51,571 bases of DNA from a virus, in the IMG/VR virus record IMGVR_UViG_3300031951_000236, positions 1-51,571 of that record; one strand, given 5' to 3'. The position numbers and the translations under genes are program-made. This document shows, in pieces, positions 6,809-14,319 of the stretch. The notes under the pieces are model-generated. The model worked only from the letters and a program-made list of their open reading frames with translations, did no database searches and was not told the DNA's origin. Numbering within the stretch: the first letter of the stretch is position 1; every line of letters starts with the position of its first letter.

Positions 6809-7372
6809 AGGAACTTTAATTTTAGAATAAGCATATGTCGGTATACATATTCTTACATCAGATTTTAATGGATTTACTCCGTGAGTGCAGTGTTCTTCTG
6901 CACTATGAATAACCAAGTCACCAGGATAAGGTTCGTACAATATATTTTGTTTTGAATAAAATAATTCTCCTCCAGAAACTTTATTTAAATAAATTACAAT
7001 CCCGTACCTTGGCTGATTTATTATTTTATATGGGGTACCCTCTTTGTATGTTTTTGATAGTTCTATTTGATCTAAAACTTTGTTGTCATCTTGATGTTGG
7101 CCCATATTGCCACCCATGTGATATTTTTGAAAATAACAGGCATCATCTAATACAATATCTCCAAAAAATTTTTCAGAAAGTTTTTTAATTACAGGCTCAA
7201 TTTCTTTTATATGTGTGTTACTTGTATAATGGTATGTTCTATTATCCCAAAATGAATCATCCATAGAAATTGCTAAATTAAATAAGTCTAATGCTTGTTT
7301 TTCAGAAATAAAATTTTTAAATAAAAATATGTCTTTTCCTAAAAGGATTGAACCATCACTATTAAAAGACAT
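6803..7372 (-). CDS. 2-oxoglutarate/Fe(II)-dependent oxygenase (copy 4)
   Basis: A 189-residue P4H-like oxygenase with H93-x-D95 in GQHQDD, distal H164 in CTHGV and R174. The YLNKVSGGELFYS and EPYPGDLVIHSAEEH strands match the other copies. Its ATG overlaps the TAA of the upstream DUF2061 gene (TAATG), so the two are translationally coupled. Confidence 0.86.
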   Translation of the reverse strand: MSFNSDGSILLGKDIFLFKNFISEKQALDLFNLAISMDDSFWDNRTYHYTSNTHIKEIEPVIKKLSEKFFGDIVLDDACYFQKYHMGGNMGQHQDDNKVLDQIELSKTYKEGTPYKIINQPRYGIVIYLNKVSGGELFYSKQNILYEPYPGDLVIHSAEEHCTHGVNPLKSDVRICIPTYAYSKIKVPL

Positions 7373-7575
7373 TATTTTCTACCCCACTGAATATAGTTCC
7401 AACCACGCTCATGTGCGTAATAGATAAATACTTTAACTACCGTTTCCCAAAATGCAATGGCACCAGAAAGAGTAGCATTTCCTGTTAAAGCATACGCAAC
7501 AACAAATGATGAAAGCGTTCCCCAAATACGGTAACTTAATGCTTTAGCAAATGATCTTGCCCTTGTTACTGTCAT
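7372..7575 (-). CDS. DUF2061 membrane protein
   Basis: About 67 residues with RARSFAKALSYRIWGTLSSFVVAYALTG, a GAIAFWETVVKVFIYYAHER segment and final W..IQWGR, the pattern of DUF2061 small membrane proteins (two membrane segments). In bacteria this domain occurs alone or next to CysC/sulfate-activation genes, which fits the APS-kinase-like gene just upstream. The ATG at 7575 is chosen; an in-frame GTG at 7584 is possible. Function is unknown. Confidence 0.8.
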   Translation of the reverse strand: MTVTRARSFAKALSYRIWGTLSSFVVAYALTGNATLSGAIAFWETVVKVFIYYAHERGWNYIQWGRK

Positions 7576-7617
7576 GATGGCCACTCTAATTTATCATTGC
7601 CAATTTTATCTATTATT

Positions 7618-8379
7618 TTATATACCCATTTCTTTACGCTTTTGCGTAGCCGATATAGCATGAATCTCCGCCCCCAAATCTACTTGTTCAATCTTGTATC
7701 CTACATCACGACCATAAACAATGTTTGTAATGTTAGGTAATCTTAGTACTAATGCCCCGTCCATAAAATCATCTTTTGCAATATATCCCTTAACCTCGTC
7801 AAAAGTTAGTGGATCTTTTTCGCTTGTATTGTAAGTATTGCGGACTCCAAGAAGCACTTGGTCAGTTCTCTTTCCAGCCTCTTTGTAAAGGGCGTGGTGA
7901 CCTTCATGCCATGGCTGGTATCTTCCAAGCATTAAGGTTGTTGGCGCTGACCAATCATGTAGATTAAATTGTTTAATTATTTCTGTTGCCTTTTCATTTG
8001 CATTCCATTCATGACTAATAAATGCCATGTCGAAATCACTTGGTGGTTCAAACATCTTATTAGTATCTTCAAATCTACCTTTTTCAATTGTTTCCATATA
8101 AATTAAAATGTCTGGCTTACCAAATGCTGCACGAGTTAGATCTGTGGGACATACAAAGTCTACAATTACTGGGGCAACTCCTTGCTTAGAGATTAATCTT
8201 GCCATCTCTCCCATGCGTCTTGCTTGCTCAATCCTATCTTCTGGGGTAAAGCCTAAATCTGAATTAACTGTTGCACGAACCTCATCAGCATTAAGATGAA
8301 TAGCATTGATGCGTTCTTTTAGGGCTTTTGCTAATTCTGTTTTTCCAGAACCAGGAAGCCCAATAATTTGAATAATCAC
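7618..8379 (-). CDS. APS-kinase-like / nucleotidyltransferase fusion
   Basis: A 253-residue two-domain enzyme. Residues 1-145 resemble adenylylsulfate kinase: Walker A GLPGSGKT (7-14), LNADEVR, and DLGFTPEDRIEQARRMGE, the CysC signature region. Residues 146-253 are a nucleotidyltransferase with GRYQPWHEGH (HxGH at 158-161) and ISATQKRK near the end. Together they could make APS and then PAPS, or adenylylate another substrate. A sulfotransferase lies at 11107-11886, so a PAPS supply role is attractive but inferred. The start is a GTG with GGAG seven bases upstream and a TATAAT further up. Confidence 0.72.
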   Translation of the reverse strand: MIIQIIGLPGSGKTELAKALKERINAIHLNADEVRATVNSDLGFTPEDRIEQARRMGEMARLISKQGVAPVIVDFVCPTDLTRAAFGKPDILIYMETIEKGRFEDTNKMFEPPSDFDMAFISHEWNANEKATEIIKQFNLHDWSAPTTLMLGRYQPWHEGHHALYKEAGKRTDQVLLGVRNTYNTSEKDPLTFDEVKGYIAKDDFMDGALVLRLPNITNIVYGRDVGYKIEQVDLGAEIHAISATQKRKEMGI

Positions 8380-8421
8380 AAAGTCTCCAATCCTATTCCA
8401 TTATAGCATTAAACAATTTTG

Positions 8422-8494
8422 CTGGTCTGGCAGGTCTCGATCCTGCGACATCTCGATTAACAGTCGAGTGTTCTACCAACTGAACTACAGACCA
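8422..8494 (-). tRNA. tRNA-Asn (GTT)
   Basis: 73 nt: acceptor TGGTCTG/CAGACCA with discriminator G, anticodon loop CTGTTAA giving GTT, T-arm GCAGG-ATCGAGA-CCTGC. It is the last of five leftward tRNA genes that are spaced 5-14 bases apart. Confidence 0.92.
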
Positions 8495-8508
8495 ATATTT
8501 AATTGTAG

Positions 8509-8581
8509 CACCCCTGATTGGATTTGAACCAACGACAAACGGATTAGAAGTCCGCTACTCTATCCACTGAGTTACAGGGGT
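8509..8581 (-). tRNA. tRNA-Arg (TCT)
   Basis: 73 nt: acceptor ACCCCTG/CAGGGGT with discriminator G, anticodon loop CTTCTAA giving TCT, T-arm GTTGG-TTCAAAT-CCAAT. It reads AGA/AGG, codons this AT-rich phage uses heavily. Confidence 0.92.
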
Positions 8582-8585
8582 TTAG

Positions 8586-8658
8586 TGCCCCTGGTTGGAT
8601 TCGAACCAACGCTTGCACGATTTTAAGTCGTGTGCCTCTGCCACTGGGCTACAAGGGC
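8586..8658 (-). tRNA. tRNA-Leu (TAA), short variable arm
   Basis: 73 nt: acceptor GCCCTTG/CAGGGGC with A73, anticodon stem CACGA/TCGTG with loop CTTAAAA giving TAA (reads UUA), T-arm GTTGG-TTCGAAT-CCAAC. The variable region is only about five bases, whereas bacterial tRNA-Leu normally has a long class II arm. Identity by anticodon is therefore Leu, but the body is class I. Confidence 0.8.
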
Positions 8659-8659
8659 G

Positions 8660-8733
8660 TAGAATATTTTGGAATTGAACCAAACTCTAAGATGCTTATA
8701 AGACACCTTCTGACCACCAGCCAGCCATATTCC
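8660..8733 (-). tRNA. tRNA-Ile (TAT)
   Basis: 74 nt: acceptor GGAATAT/ATATTCT with A73, anticodon stem GGTGT/GCATC with loop CTTATAA giving TAT, T-arm TTTGG-TTCAATT-CCAAA. A TAT anticodon reads AUA directly, whereas most bacteria use a lysidine-modified CAT tRNA; it suits the many ATA codons here. Confidence 0.88.
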
Positions 8734-8737
8734 AAAG

Positions 8738-8811
8738 TAGAGCAGGTAGGACTTGAACCTACGATAGCCGAATTATGAGTTCGGGGCCTTGACCAACTTG
8801 GCTACTGCTCC
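8738..8811 (-). tRNA. tRNA-Met (CAT)
   Basis: 74 nt: acceptor GGAGCAG/CTGCTCT with A73, anticodon stem CCGAA/TTCGG with loop CTCATAA giving CAT, T-arm GTAGG-TTCAAGT-CCTAC. The paired 1-72 end points to an elongator. A lysidine-modified Ile2 identity cannot be excluded, but a separate Ile(TAT) gene makes it less likely. Confidence 0.88.
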
Positions 8812-8818
8812 TTAAACC

Positions 8819-9277
8819 TTATTGAACTACTTCTTCTGTTTTTACACCAACTAGAGAAGGATATTGTGCAGCAAATCTAACAAACTTATTAAACAACCAT
8901 GTCGGCACCATTATAATTAACCAGGCCCAACCTACCCATTCTGCTACAAATACACTTAGCAAAATCCAAGGAAGTATTACAGAAAAAATTCCAATATTTG
9001 GAATATCATCTACAGATGGAAGTTCTGCCCCTGTTTCAGTCATAATAGTTTTTGTTGTTCCTGTAGATTGAGTGGAAGACTTTTTAGATTTACCGCTCAA
9101 AGTTTCTGTAGCATAAATACCTGTTCCAGGAATACCAGCACTGCCACGAACTTTGCCATCTGCGCCTAAAGATACTCTTGCACCTTTAACTCCAGTAGAT
9201 AGTCCAACTCCGCCCTTGCTTAGATTCATACTAAGACCTGGCATGACTTTAATTCTTTTTCTAAATCGTAGCCCCAT
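8819..9277 (-). CDS. DUF4236 protein with C-terminal membrane segments
   Basis: About 152 residues from the ATG at 9277. The N-terminal 55 residues (MGLRFRKRIKVMPGLSMNLS, GVGLSTGVKGARVSLG, GIPGTGIYATETL) are the DUF4236 module, a short beta-rich domain of unknown function common in bacteria and phages. After a Ser/Thr-rich linker, residues from about 105 on are hydrophobic (FSVILPWILLSVFVAEWVGW, LIIMVPTWLF), suggesting two membrane passes. It follows the secreted-protein gene, whose stop is two bases upstream. Confidence 0.82.
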   Translation of the reverse strand: MGLRFRKRIKVMPGLSMNLSKGGVGLSTGVKGARVSLGADGKVRGSAGIPGTGIYATETLSGKSKKSSTQSTGTTKTIMTETGAELPSVDDIPNIGIFSVILPWILLSVFVAEWVGWAWLIIMVPTWLFNKFVRFAAQYPSLVGVKTEEVVQ

Positions 9278-9279
9278 TA

Positions 9280-9564
9280 TTATGATCTGCACTTTCTATA
9301 ATATCCAGCAACCTGTGTTCCATCTTTTCTGGTATAACCATTTACATAACATTTACCAGAAGTCTGCTTAGATTGTATTTTTTTTATTTGTGCAGTAATT
9401 TCTTTGTATAATTTTGAATTTTTATCTCCCTGTTTTTCAAGCAAAGACTTTGCTGCGCTAAGTTGAATAATATCAGCATCATTAATTCCAGGAATATGAT
9501 GAGCGTATGAAGATTGCGGAGCAATCAAAGAAACTGCAAAAACAATAGCGATTAACTTTTTCAT
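9280..9564 (-). CDS. Small secreted protein
   Basis: 94 residues with a clear signal peptide (MKKLIAIVFAVSLIAPQSSYA, probable cleavage before HHIPG). The mature part has a Lys-rich helix and ends with GKCYVNGYTRKDGTQVAGYYRKCRS, resembling the RKDGT-V-GYYR motif of various secreted basic proteins. An AGAAAG ribosome binding site lies eight bases before the ATG. It is probably exported or lytic-stage; function unknown. Confidence 0.72.
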   Translation of the reverse strand: MKKLIAIVFAVSLIAPQSSYAHHIPGINDADIIQLSAAKSLLEKQGDKNSKLYKEITAQIKKIQSKQTSGKCYVNGYTRKDGTQVAGYYRKCRS

Positions 9565-9628
9565 TCTATATCTTTCTGTTAGGTTGTGTGCTTACAATAC
9601 TAATTATAGAACAGAGTGGGGGTAGTTG

Positions 9629-9952
9629 TCAAATACCATTATCTTCAAGTCTTCGTAATATCTCAGCAGTATTAGGGTCATTGATCATTTTAGCAATTGC
9701 CTCATTAACTTCCTGTCTGATTGGCGGTATAGAATATTTGCTGTCTTTAGTAATCTTATTTAATATATTCATTACCCTTACACAGTCATCATGCTTCCAC
9801 CAAGTACCACAATATAAATAATCGTCAATTTCCTCTATATTGGGACATGATCTATAGTCATTAAGGATAAGATCTACAATTAACATCTTCATACCTATAC
9901 CATTTAATTTACCATTAGGATCCTCTAATCCATTGATAAAATCTAGTATCAT
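9629..9952 (-). CDS. Hypothetical protein (107 aa)
   Basis: 107 residues, acidic, with C-x12-C-x7-C spacing (SCPNIEEIDDYLYCGTWWKHDDC). The C-terminal half is helical. Its first half resembles the C-terminal half of the CDGSH protein at 11883-12134 (IVDLILNDYRSCPNIEEID.YLYC..W..H..C versus IATQIVEEYKKCPDVVEDD.RLYC..W..H..C), so the two share an unnamed domain. The start is immediately after the stop of the upstream oxygenase. The TGA stop stands alone. Confidence 0.7.
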   Translation of the reverse strand: MILDFINGLEDPNGKLNGIGMKMLIVDLILNDYRSCPNIEEIDDYLYCGTWWKHDDCVRVMNILNKITKDSKYSIPPIRQEVNEAIAKMINDPNTAEILRRLEDNGI

Positions 9953-10525
9953 CTATTCAACAACTTTCCACTCATTATCACTTGGAATAATGTCTACGAT
10001 TAACTGATATCTATCGTCATCACTTTCATTTTTGACTGAATGCATTTTTGCATTATTAATTTCATAACACATGCCCTCTTTCATAGATATTGTTGTTTCT
10101 CCAACACTAAAATATATTTTTTCATTAGTAACAACTGGTATGTGGTTTCTGTGAACTGTCCAAAGATAAAATCCAGAATCAGAATGCTCTGGAATATTTC
10201 TTTGTCCTGGCAAATTTACCAACAAAACTCTACCTCTTTTGCCATCATAAAATTTTTCTAACTCTATAATAATAGGTTCAATACTTTCCACTAATTGCGG
10301 ATACAAGCATACCGATTCTGCTACTTCTTCCTCTCCAATCCAAGATAATGGAAAGTCATATATTAATTGAGAACTTGTTGCAGAATGAGTGGTGAATTTA
10401 AATCTATCGTTATTATTTTTTATTTCACCATCAGTTTCTAATATACTTACTATATCTTTTTGTATTTGAGATATATCAAATTGTACTCTTTCCTTTATTT
10501 CAAAGTCTGCATTCTTTTTATCCAT
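9953..10525 (-). CDS. Aspartyl/asparaginyl beta-hydroxylase-like oxygenase (copy 5)
   Basis: 190 residues from the ATG at 10525, which has AAGGAG seven bases upstream. The motifs IPEHSDSG (H114-x-D116), HRNHIPVVTNE, and MCYEINNAKMHSV (H162) with DDR (R172) mark the AspH/LpxO-type 2-oxoglutarate oxygenase family, a different branch from the P4H-like copies. Family members hydroxylate Asp/Asn residues in proteins or lipid A acyl chains. It overlaps the end of the preceding oxygenase by eight bases. Substrate here is unknown. Confidence 0.85.
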   Translation of the reverse strand: MDKKNADFEIKERVQFDISQIQKDIVSILETDGEIKNNNDRFKFTTHSATSSQLIYDFPLSWIGEEEVAESVCLYPQLVESIEPIIIELEKFYDGKRGRVLLVNLPGQRNIPEHSDSGFYLWTVHRNHIPVVTNEKIYFSVGETTISMKEGMCYEINNAKMHSVKNESDDDRYQLIVDIIPSDNEWKVVE

Positions 10526-11123
10526 TGTCATTCTCCTTAAATATATCAAACTTTTCTTCAACAGAAGCCCAGATTGGAAGTGCAAACCTAATGCCGTCAC
10601 TCACAATATTTATTCTATGTGAGTATTTAGATGGAAAGAATATTGCACTATATTTGACTGGTTGATACAAAAAATTATTCCTCTCAAACTGTATTGATCC
10701 ACCATCATAATCTTCATTTAGGTAAATAACAGCACTTCTAAAAAGATGTTCTGCTCCAACATGATTATCAACATGATAAGGCAATCTTGTGTCTTTACCA
10801 AGCATTGTCATCCAAAACGCAGAGATATAAAGTTCTTCGTCTCCATATAAATCTTTAAAGGTATTTATAACTTTTTCTGAATATTTTTTTATTAATTCTA
10901 TTTGAGTCATATGTTGTGATAATGGCACTGTTTCTGGTATGTTTGCTTCATGTCTTAATCTTCCATAATCACGCTCACCTCTAGTCATGGGGAACTTATC
11001 TCTGTCAAGATAATTTTCTTTTATATATGACAGAAATAAATCTGCATCTTCTTCAGAAATGTAGTTTTCTAAAATATGTATATTAGAATCCATTTGTGTT
11101 GCTGCGTCAGTGTTGTTTGACAT
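10518..11123 (-). CDS. 2-oxoglutarate/Fe(II)-dependent oxygenase (copy 6)
   Basis: 201 residues with H117-x-D119 in LPYHVDNHVG, distal H169 in KYSHRI and R179. Core strands AVIYLNEDYDGGSIQF and IFFPSKYSH fit the P4H-like group. The ATG overlaps the stop of the sulfotransferase gene by 17 bases, and the AspH-like gene follows in overlap, so this is one tightly coupled operon. Confidence 0.85.
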   Translation of the reverse strand: MSNNTDAATQMDSNIHILENYISEEDADLFLSYIKENYLDRDKFPMTRGERDYGRLRHEANIPETVPLSQHMTQIELIKKYSEKVINTFKDLYGDEELYISAFWMTMLGKDTRLPYHVDNHVGAEHLFRSAVIYLNEDYDGGSIQFERNNFLYQPVKYSAIFFPSKYSHRINIVSDGIRFALPIWASVEEKFDIFKENDNG

Positions 11124-11886
11124 ATTCGTATACCTCCATGTCCATGCTGTTTGCTTCTAATATTTTATCATATTCTTTGCTAGTAAGCATATCTTTTAAT
11201 GTTTTTGTTGTTATCATTTTGCCATTTTGACTATTAAATGTAACATTTTTTTTAATGTTTTCATTATGAATAATGTTAATTCCGTAATTATCATTAAACC
11301 ACTGGTATAGATTGATTGCAAAATCATTAAACTTTTCTATAGTTCCAACTATCTTAAAAGAATTTATTTGTGATTTTGCGTATTCTACACTCGACATATC
11401 GTCTGGAACAAACCAATCTCTCATATGCAAATACTGCCCTACCTTATCTCTATTTTCAATAGCAAGATAATCTGATAGATTAAAAATAGATTCATCGCAA
11501 GGATTACACAAAAATCTTGTTTGTAAATTTTGGTGTAGTATAAAATTAGGATCTTCTAATAAATAAAACAACATTCTTTCTTTGATCCCATTAAGTTGCT
11601 GATACTCTGGCCTTTTAAGTAAAAGTTTATACAGGTAGTTAAAATTGCTTAAGCATCTATCTAAAGGATCTCTTAATACTGTTGCAACATCTATGTCAGG
11701 GTTTTGTATAATTGGATAAGTGCCAAAATGTGCAGATATAAAAATCTTGTTAGAAAAATTTACATCATGTGGTGGAATATTATTAATATAAATTGGAACA
11801 TCTAAATTTTTTGTTTGTTCCAAAACATTTAATGCAATTGTTCTTCCAGCAGTTTTTGGTATATGTAAAAAATATAATTGCTTCAT
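11107..11886 (-). CDS. Sulfotransferase-like protein
   Basis: 259 residues. FLHIPKTAGRT (7-17) is the 5'-phosphosulfate-binding loop for PAPS, and VLRDPLDRCLSNF (70-82, with R72 and S80) matches the 3'-phosphate-binding motif of the Sulfotransfer_2-type family. Such enzymes move sulfate from PAPS to hydroxyl groups on carbohydrates. The ATG overlaps the stop of the CDGSH gene (ATGA). The APS-kinase-like gene at 7618-8379 could supply PAPS. The acceptor is unknown; a surface glycan or tail glycan is possible. Confidence 0.82.
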   Translation of the reverse strand: MKQLYFLHIPKTAGRTIALNVLEQTKNLDVPIYINNIPPHDVNFSNKIFISAHFGTYPIIQNPDIDVATVLRDPLDRCLSNFNYLYKLLLKRPEYQQLNGIKERMLFYLLEDPNFILHQNLQTRFLCNPCDESIFNLSDYLAIENRDKVGQYLHMRDWFVPDDMSSVEYAKSQINSFKIVGTIEKFNDFAINLYQWFNDNYGINIIHNENIKKNVTFNSQNGKMITTKTLKDMLTSKEYDKILEANSMDMEVYEYVKQH

Positions 11887-12134
11887 TGAGATTCTTCTGG
11901 AAATTTATATAATTTCTTTTTAGTTATCTTTAGCAATAAATCGCCAGTATTTTTGCAAACAGGATGATCTTTCCAGTTTGTACAATATAGTCTTACATCA
12001 TCTTCTACAACATCTGGACACTTCTTGTATTCTTCTACAATTTGGGTTGCTATACCAATTGTTACTTCACGAACAATACCATGGGTACCATCACAAACTG
12101 GATAATTTCTTGAATAACCACAAGCACACGGCAT
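11883..12134 (-). CDS. CDGSH-type iron-sulfur protein
   Basis: 83 residues starting MPCACGYSRNYPVCDGTH, an intact CDGSH signature with three Cys and one His (C3, C5, C14, H18) that binds a [2Fe-2S] cluster. The rest (IATQIVEEYKKCPD, RLYCTNWKDHPVC) resembles the protein at 9629-9952. The signature is at the very N-terminus, so this is a minimal CDGSH domain joined to a small unknown domain. It sits between oxygenase and sulfotransferase genes and may have a redox role. Confidence 0.75.
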   Translation of the reverse strand: MPCACGYSRNYPVCDGTHGIVREVTIGIATQIVEEYKKCPDVVEDDVRLYCTNWKDHPVCKNTGDLLLKITKKKLYKFPEESQ

Positions 12135-12136
12135 AA

Positions 12137-12382
12137 TTAAAATTCCTCTTCTCTATCTTTTATTTTATAATAAGTTCCCCACTTATTATAAATTTTAAAT
12201 GTGCAATCAAATATAAAACAATAAAGTTTTGCTTTTTTAAATTGTTTTTTTTCATCAGCAATATGTGCTCTTAATATATAATAAGAACCTATACTGCCAA
12301 ACAAATTTGCAATCCATCTTAGTGGTGGCTTTGATTGGTTATATTTTTTAAATTCAAAATCAACATCATCTTCAAATGTCAT
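12137..12382 (-). CDS. Hypothetical protein (81 aa)
   Basis: Starts MTFEDDVDFEFKKYNQ at the ATG at 12382, which overlaps the TGA of the upstream small membrane protein (ATGA), with AGGA eight bases upstream. It has a possibly membrane-associated segment WIANLFGSIGSYYILRAHI and a basic C-terminal half. No family is recognised. Confidence 0.65.
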   Translation of the reverse strand: MTFEDDVDFEFKKYNQSKPPLRWIANLFGSIGSYYILRAHIADEKKQFKKAKLYCFIFDCTFKIYNKWGTYYKIKDREEEF

Positions 12383-12543
12383 ATTATAATTCCTAGCAAT
12401 ATGCCAACTATTAAAGAAAAAAGCCCTACAGACCAATAATATGTTTTTCTTAAATATTCAAGAATGATATCTTTAACTACCTCTGTTGGAACAACAATTT
12501 CATAACCCTCGTAATCTGGGTCTGGAAATTTATACTCTCTCAT
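12379..12543 (-). CDS. Small tail-anchored membrane protein (54 aa)
   Basis: Encodes MREYKFPDPDYEGYEIVVPT, an amphipathic region, then a C-terminal hydrophobic segment SVGLFSLIVGILLGIII. The start overlaps the TGA of the zinc-finger gene upstream and the stop overlaps the next start, so it is part of a coupled chain. It is likely inserted by its C-terminus in the inner membrane; function unknown. Confidence 0.65.
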   Translation of the reverse strand: MREYKFPDPDYEGYEIVVPTEVVKDIILEYLRKTYYWSVGLFSLIVGILLGIII

Positions 12544-12647
12544 TTATGCTCCTTCATATGCCTATTAAGCGTATTATGTGCAAATATACCAGAACGCACT
12601 TCTATTTCTTTTTTGCATATATCACAGATAACAAATTTATTTGACAT
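12540..12647 (-). CDS. C2H2-type zinc-finger microprotein (35 aa)
   Basis: MSNKFVICDICKKEIEV followed by FAHNTLNRHMKEHK gives a CxxC plus His-rich helix, as in C2H2 fingers. TATAAT (12654-12659, minus strand) lies exactly six bases before the ATG, so it is probably leaderless. It leads the coupled chain 12647-11107. Confidence 0.65.
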   Translation of the reverse strand: MSNKFVICDICKKEIEVRSGIFAHNTLNRHMKEHK

Positions 12648-12661
12648 ATATTCATTATACC

Positions 12662-13159
12662 TTACTTGGCTTTATTAGTCAATCGATCTTCGTGTGTTAC
12701 CCAATAATATTTACATGTTGGACAGCATGGATTATTGTATATACTATGTTTTGCATATCCAAATTTAGCATAATATAATGGATCTTTGTCAAATAAACTT
12801 GCTTTATGTGTTGTAATAACACGCATTAATTTAGCCCTATCATTCCAAAATGAGGGCGGATTGTCTCCCCAATCATCCCAGCACTGATTTTTTAAATTGT
12901 TTAGGTTAGATTCATTGTTTTCTGTTTTAATGCCTCTTTTACGAGCCTCATAGATCATGGCCTGAACATAATGCCACAATCCCCGCTCATAGCCTTTCCA
13001 CATCAAAACTGCTGGATGGTTTCGCCACCCACCGCCTTTGGATTTACCAGATAGAACATTAAGAATTTGATAACACTCAAGGATTTGCTTATTTAATCTT
13101 TTACTATCAAGCCATTGAGCGGAGATTATGGGGTTAGAAGAAGGTAGAAATGTTTGCAT
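12662..13159 (-). CDS. Pyrimidine-dimer-glycosylase-like protein (Pyr_excise family)
   Basis: 165 residues beginning MQTFLPSSNPIISAQWLDSKRLNKQ, with NHPAVLMWKGYERGLWHYV. This is the pattern of the T4 endonuclease V / Pyr_excise-like family, where the N-terminal Thr and the LD.KRL.KQ..E region form the DNA repair active site. The protein ends in a Cys-containing tail (CCPTCKYYW). It may excise UV-damaged pyrimidines, useful for a phage in sunlit water. A TAATAT sits six bases before the ATG, so the transcript may be leaderless. Confidence 0.75.
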   Translation of the reverse strand: MQTFLPSSNPIISAQWLDSKRLNKQILECYQILNVLSGKSKGGGWRNHPAVLMWKGYERGLWHYVQAMIYEARKRGIKTENNESNLNNLKNQCWDDWGDNPPSFWNDRAKLMRVITTHKASLFDKDPLYYAKFGYAKHSIYNNPCCPTCKYYWVTHEDRLTNKAK

Positions 13160-13201
13160 ATATACATATTACACCCTATGGCCTTGTTTGTCAAGTAATG
13201 G

Positions 13202-13207
13202 TATAAT
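13202..13207 (+). promoter_or_regulatory. Extended -10 promoter
   Basis: ATGGTATAAT gives an extended -10 (TGgTATAAT) exactly six bases before the ATG at 13214, with no good -35 hexamer. Confidence 0.55.
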
Positions 13208-13213
13208 GGATTC

Positions 13214-13744
13214 ATGCATATAGGTATAATGGGTTTTGGCAGCGTTGCTAAAGAATTGGTTATTTTATTAAAAGATTCTAATCATAAATTATTTTCTTAT
13301 CAAAGAAAGGCATCAAGCGATAAGCCAAGAGACGAAAATTTTAAAAAAATTTGGCCAGATGTTGAGCCTATGATTAAATATAATCAAATTGAAATTGTCG
13401 TTGATTGTTTGTCGGATGATGATCAAGCAATGTTAGTTGCCAAACCAGCAATAGAAACATCTTTAAAATGTGGTAAAAATGTTATAATTTGCAATAAAAG
13501 AATGATGGATATTTATGGAAAAGAACTTTGTGAGTATTCAAAAACTACTTCTGGAAAGTTGTGGATTAATTCTTTAGTAGCATCTTCAGAAGAGTTTGAA
13601 CCTTATGAAACATATGTATCTGTAGATAATTTTAATGAGATGTATGAAAAAAGAGATCTTTTCATATACCGTGGGGCAGGTCCAAAAGAAACTGCAGAAT
13701 TTATTTATCAAGAAATATTAAGGATAGTTGATAATCATGAATAG
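13214..13744 (+). CDS. NAD(P)-binding protein resembling homoserine dehydrogenase
   Basis: 176 residues. HIGIMGFGSVAKELV is a Rossmann GxGxxA loop, followed by VVDCLSDDD and GKNVIICNKRMMDIYG, as in homoserine-dehydrogenase-like enzymes. A FIYRGAGPKETAEFIYQEIL motif near the end matches their GAGxxxTA region. At about half normal length it lacks most of the catalytic domain, so the activity is unclear. It overlaps the following oxygenase start by eight bases and leads a three-gene operon. Confidence 0.68.
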   Translation: MHIGIMGFGSVAKELVILLKDSNHKLFSYQRKASSDKPRDENFKKIWPDVEPMIKYNQIEIVVDCLSDDDQAMLVAKPAIETSLKCGKNVIICNKRMMDIYGKELCEYSKTTSGKLWINSLVASSEEFEPYETYVSVDNFNEMYEKRDLFIYRGAGPKETAEFIYQEILRIVDNHE

Positions 13745-14318
13745 AAAAGAAATATACCCAGGAATTGAGATATGGGAAGACTTTATCACAGAAAAAGAAT
13801 GCGAATATTTGCTTAATTTTTGCAAATCTTTAACAGAGGATGGCTGGAAAGAACTATTTACAAAAAATGCTCCTATGGCATACGAAAGAGATGGGCACGA
13901 GCAAGATAACTTTTGGTCAGATAAAGTAGCAGAGTTAGAGTGGTCAGATCCAAATCTTGAATCTTTAAATGACAGACTAAGGGAAGTCGGGGTTCTTGGT
14001 GAAAATGAATGGCATTCAAGATTAATGAGAGTACAAAGACAATACCCAGGAACAGCACTTCCAAATCATTACGATGCTACACAAAGTGAAAGAATTGTTG
14101 GAGCGGTTATTGTTTATTTAAATGACGATTATGTTGATGGAGAATTAATATTTGACAAATTGGGTTTAAAATTTAGACCGCCGAAGCGCTCTTTATTGAA
14201 GTTTAAAGCAACAGAAGACTATACCCATGAAACTGCTGTTGTAGGAGAGGGTCCAGAAAGGTATGTTATGGCAACATTTACATGGGATAATGAGTTGTCA
14301 TCTCAGATAGGAAAATAA
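13737..14318 (+). CDS. 2-oxoglutarate/Fe(II)-dependent oxygenase (copy 7)
   Basis: 193 residues from the ATG at 13737. The triad is H111-x-D113 in NHYDATQ and H164, with R175 near the C-terminus. Strands AVIVYLNDDYVDGELIF and PKRSLLKFKATEDYTHET fit the P4H-like fold. It overlaps the upstream gene by eight bases and is one base from the next oxygenase, so both are co-expressed. Confidence 0.85.
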   Translation: MNRKEIYPGIEIWEDFITEKECEYLLNFCKSLTEDGWKELFTKNAPMAYERDGHEQDNFWSDKVAELEWSDPNLESLNDRLREVGVLGENEWHSRLMRVQRQYPGTALPNHYDATQSERIVGAVIVYLNDDYVDGELIFDKLGLKFRPPKRSLLKFKATEDYTHETAVVGEGPERYVMATFTWDNELSSQIGK

Positions 14319-14319
14319 A

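Noticed and set aside
9571-9631. Readthrough of the TGA at 9629
   Set aside because: The frame ends after about 20 codons and shows no domain or conserved pattern.
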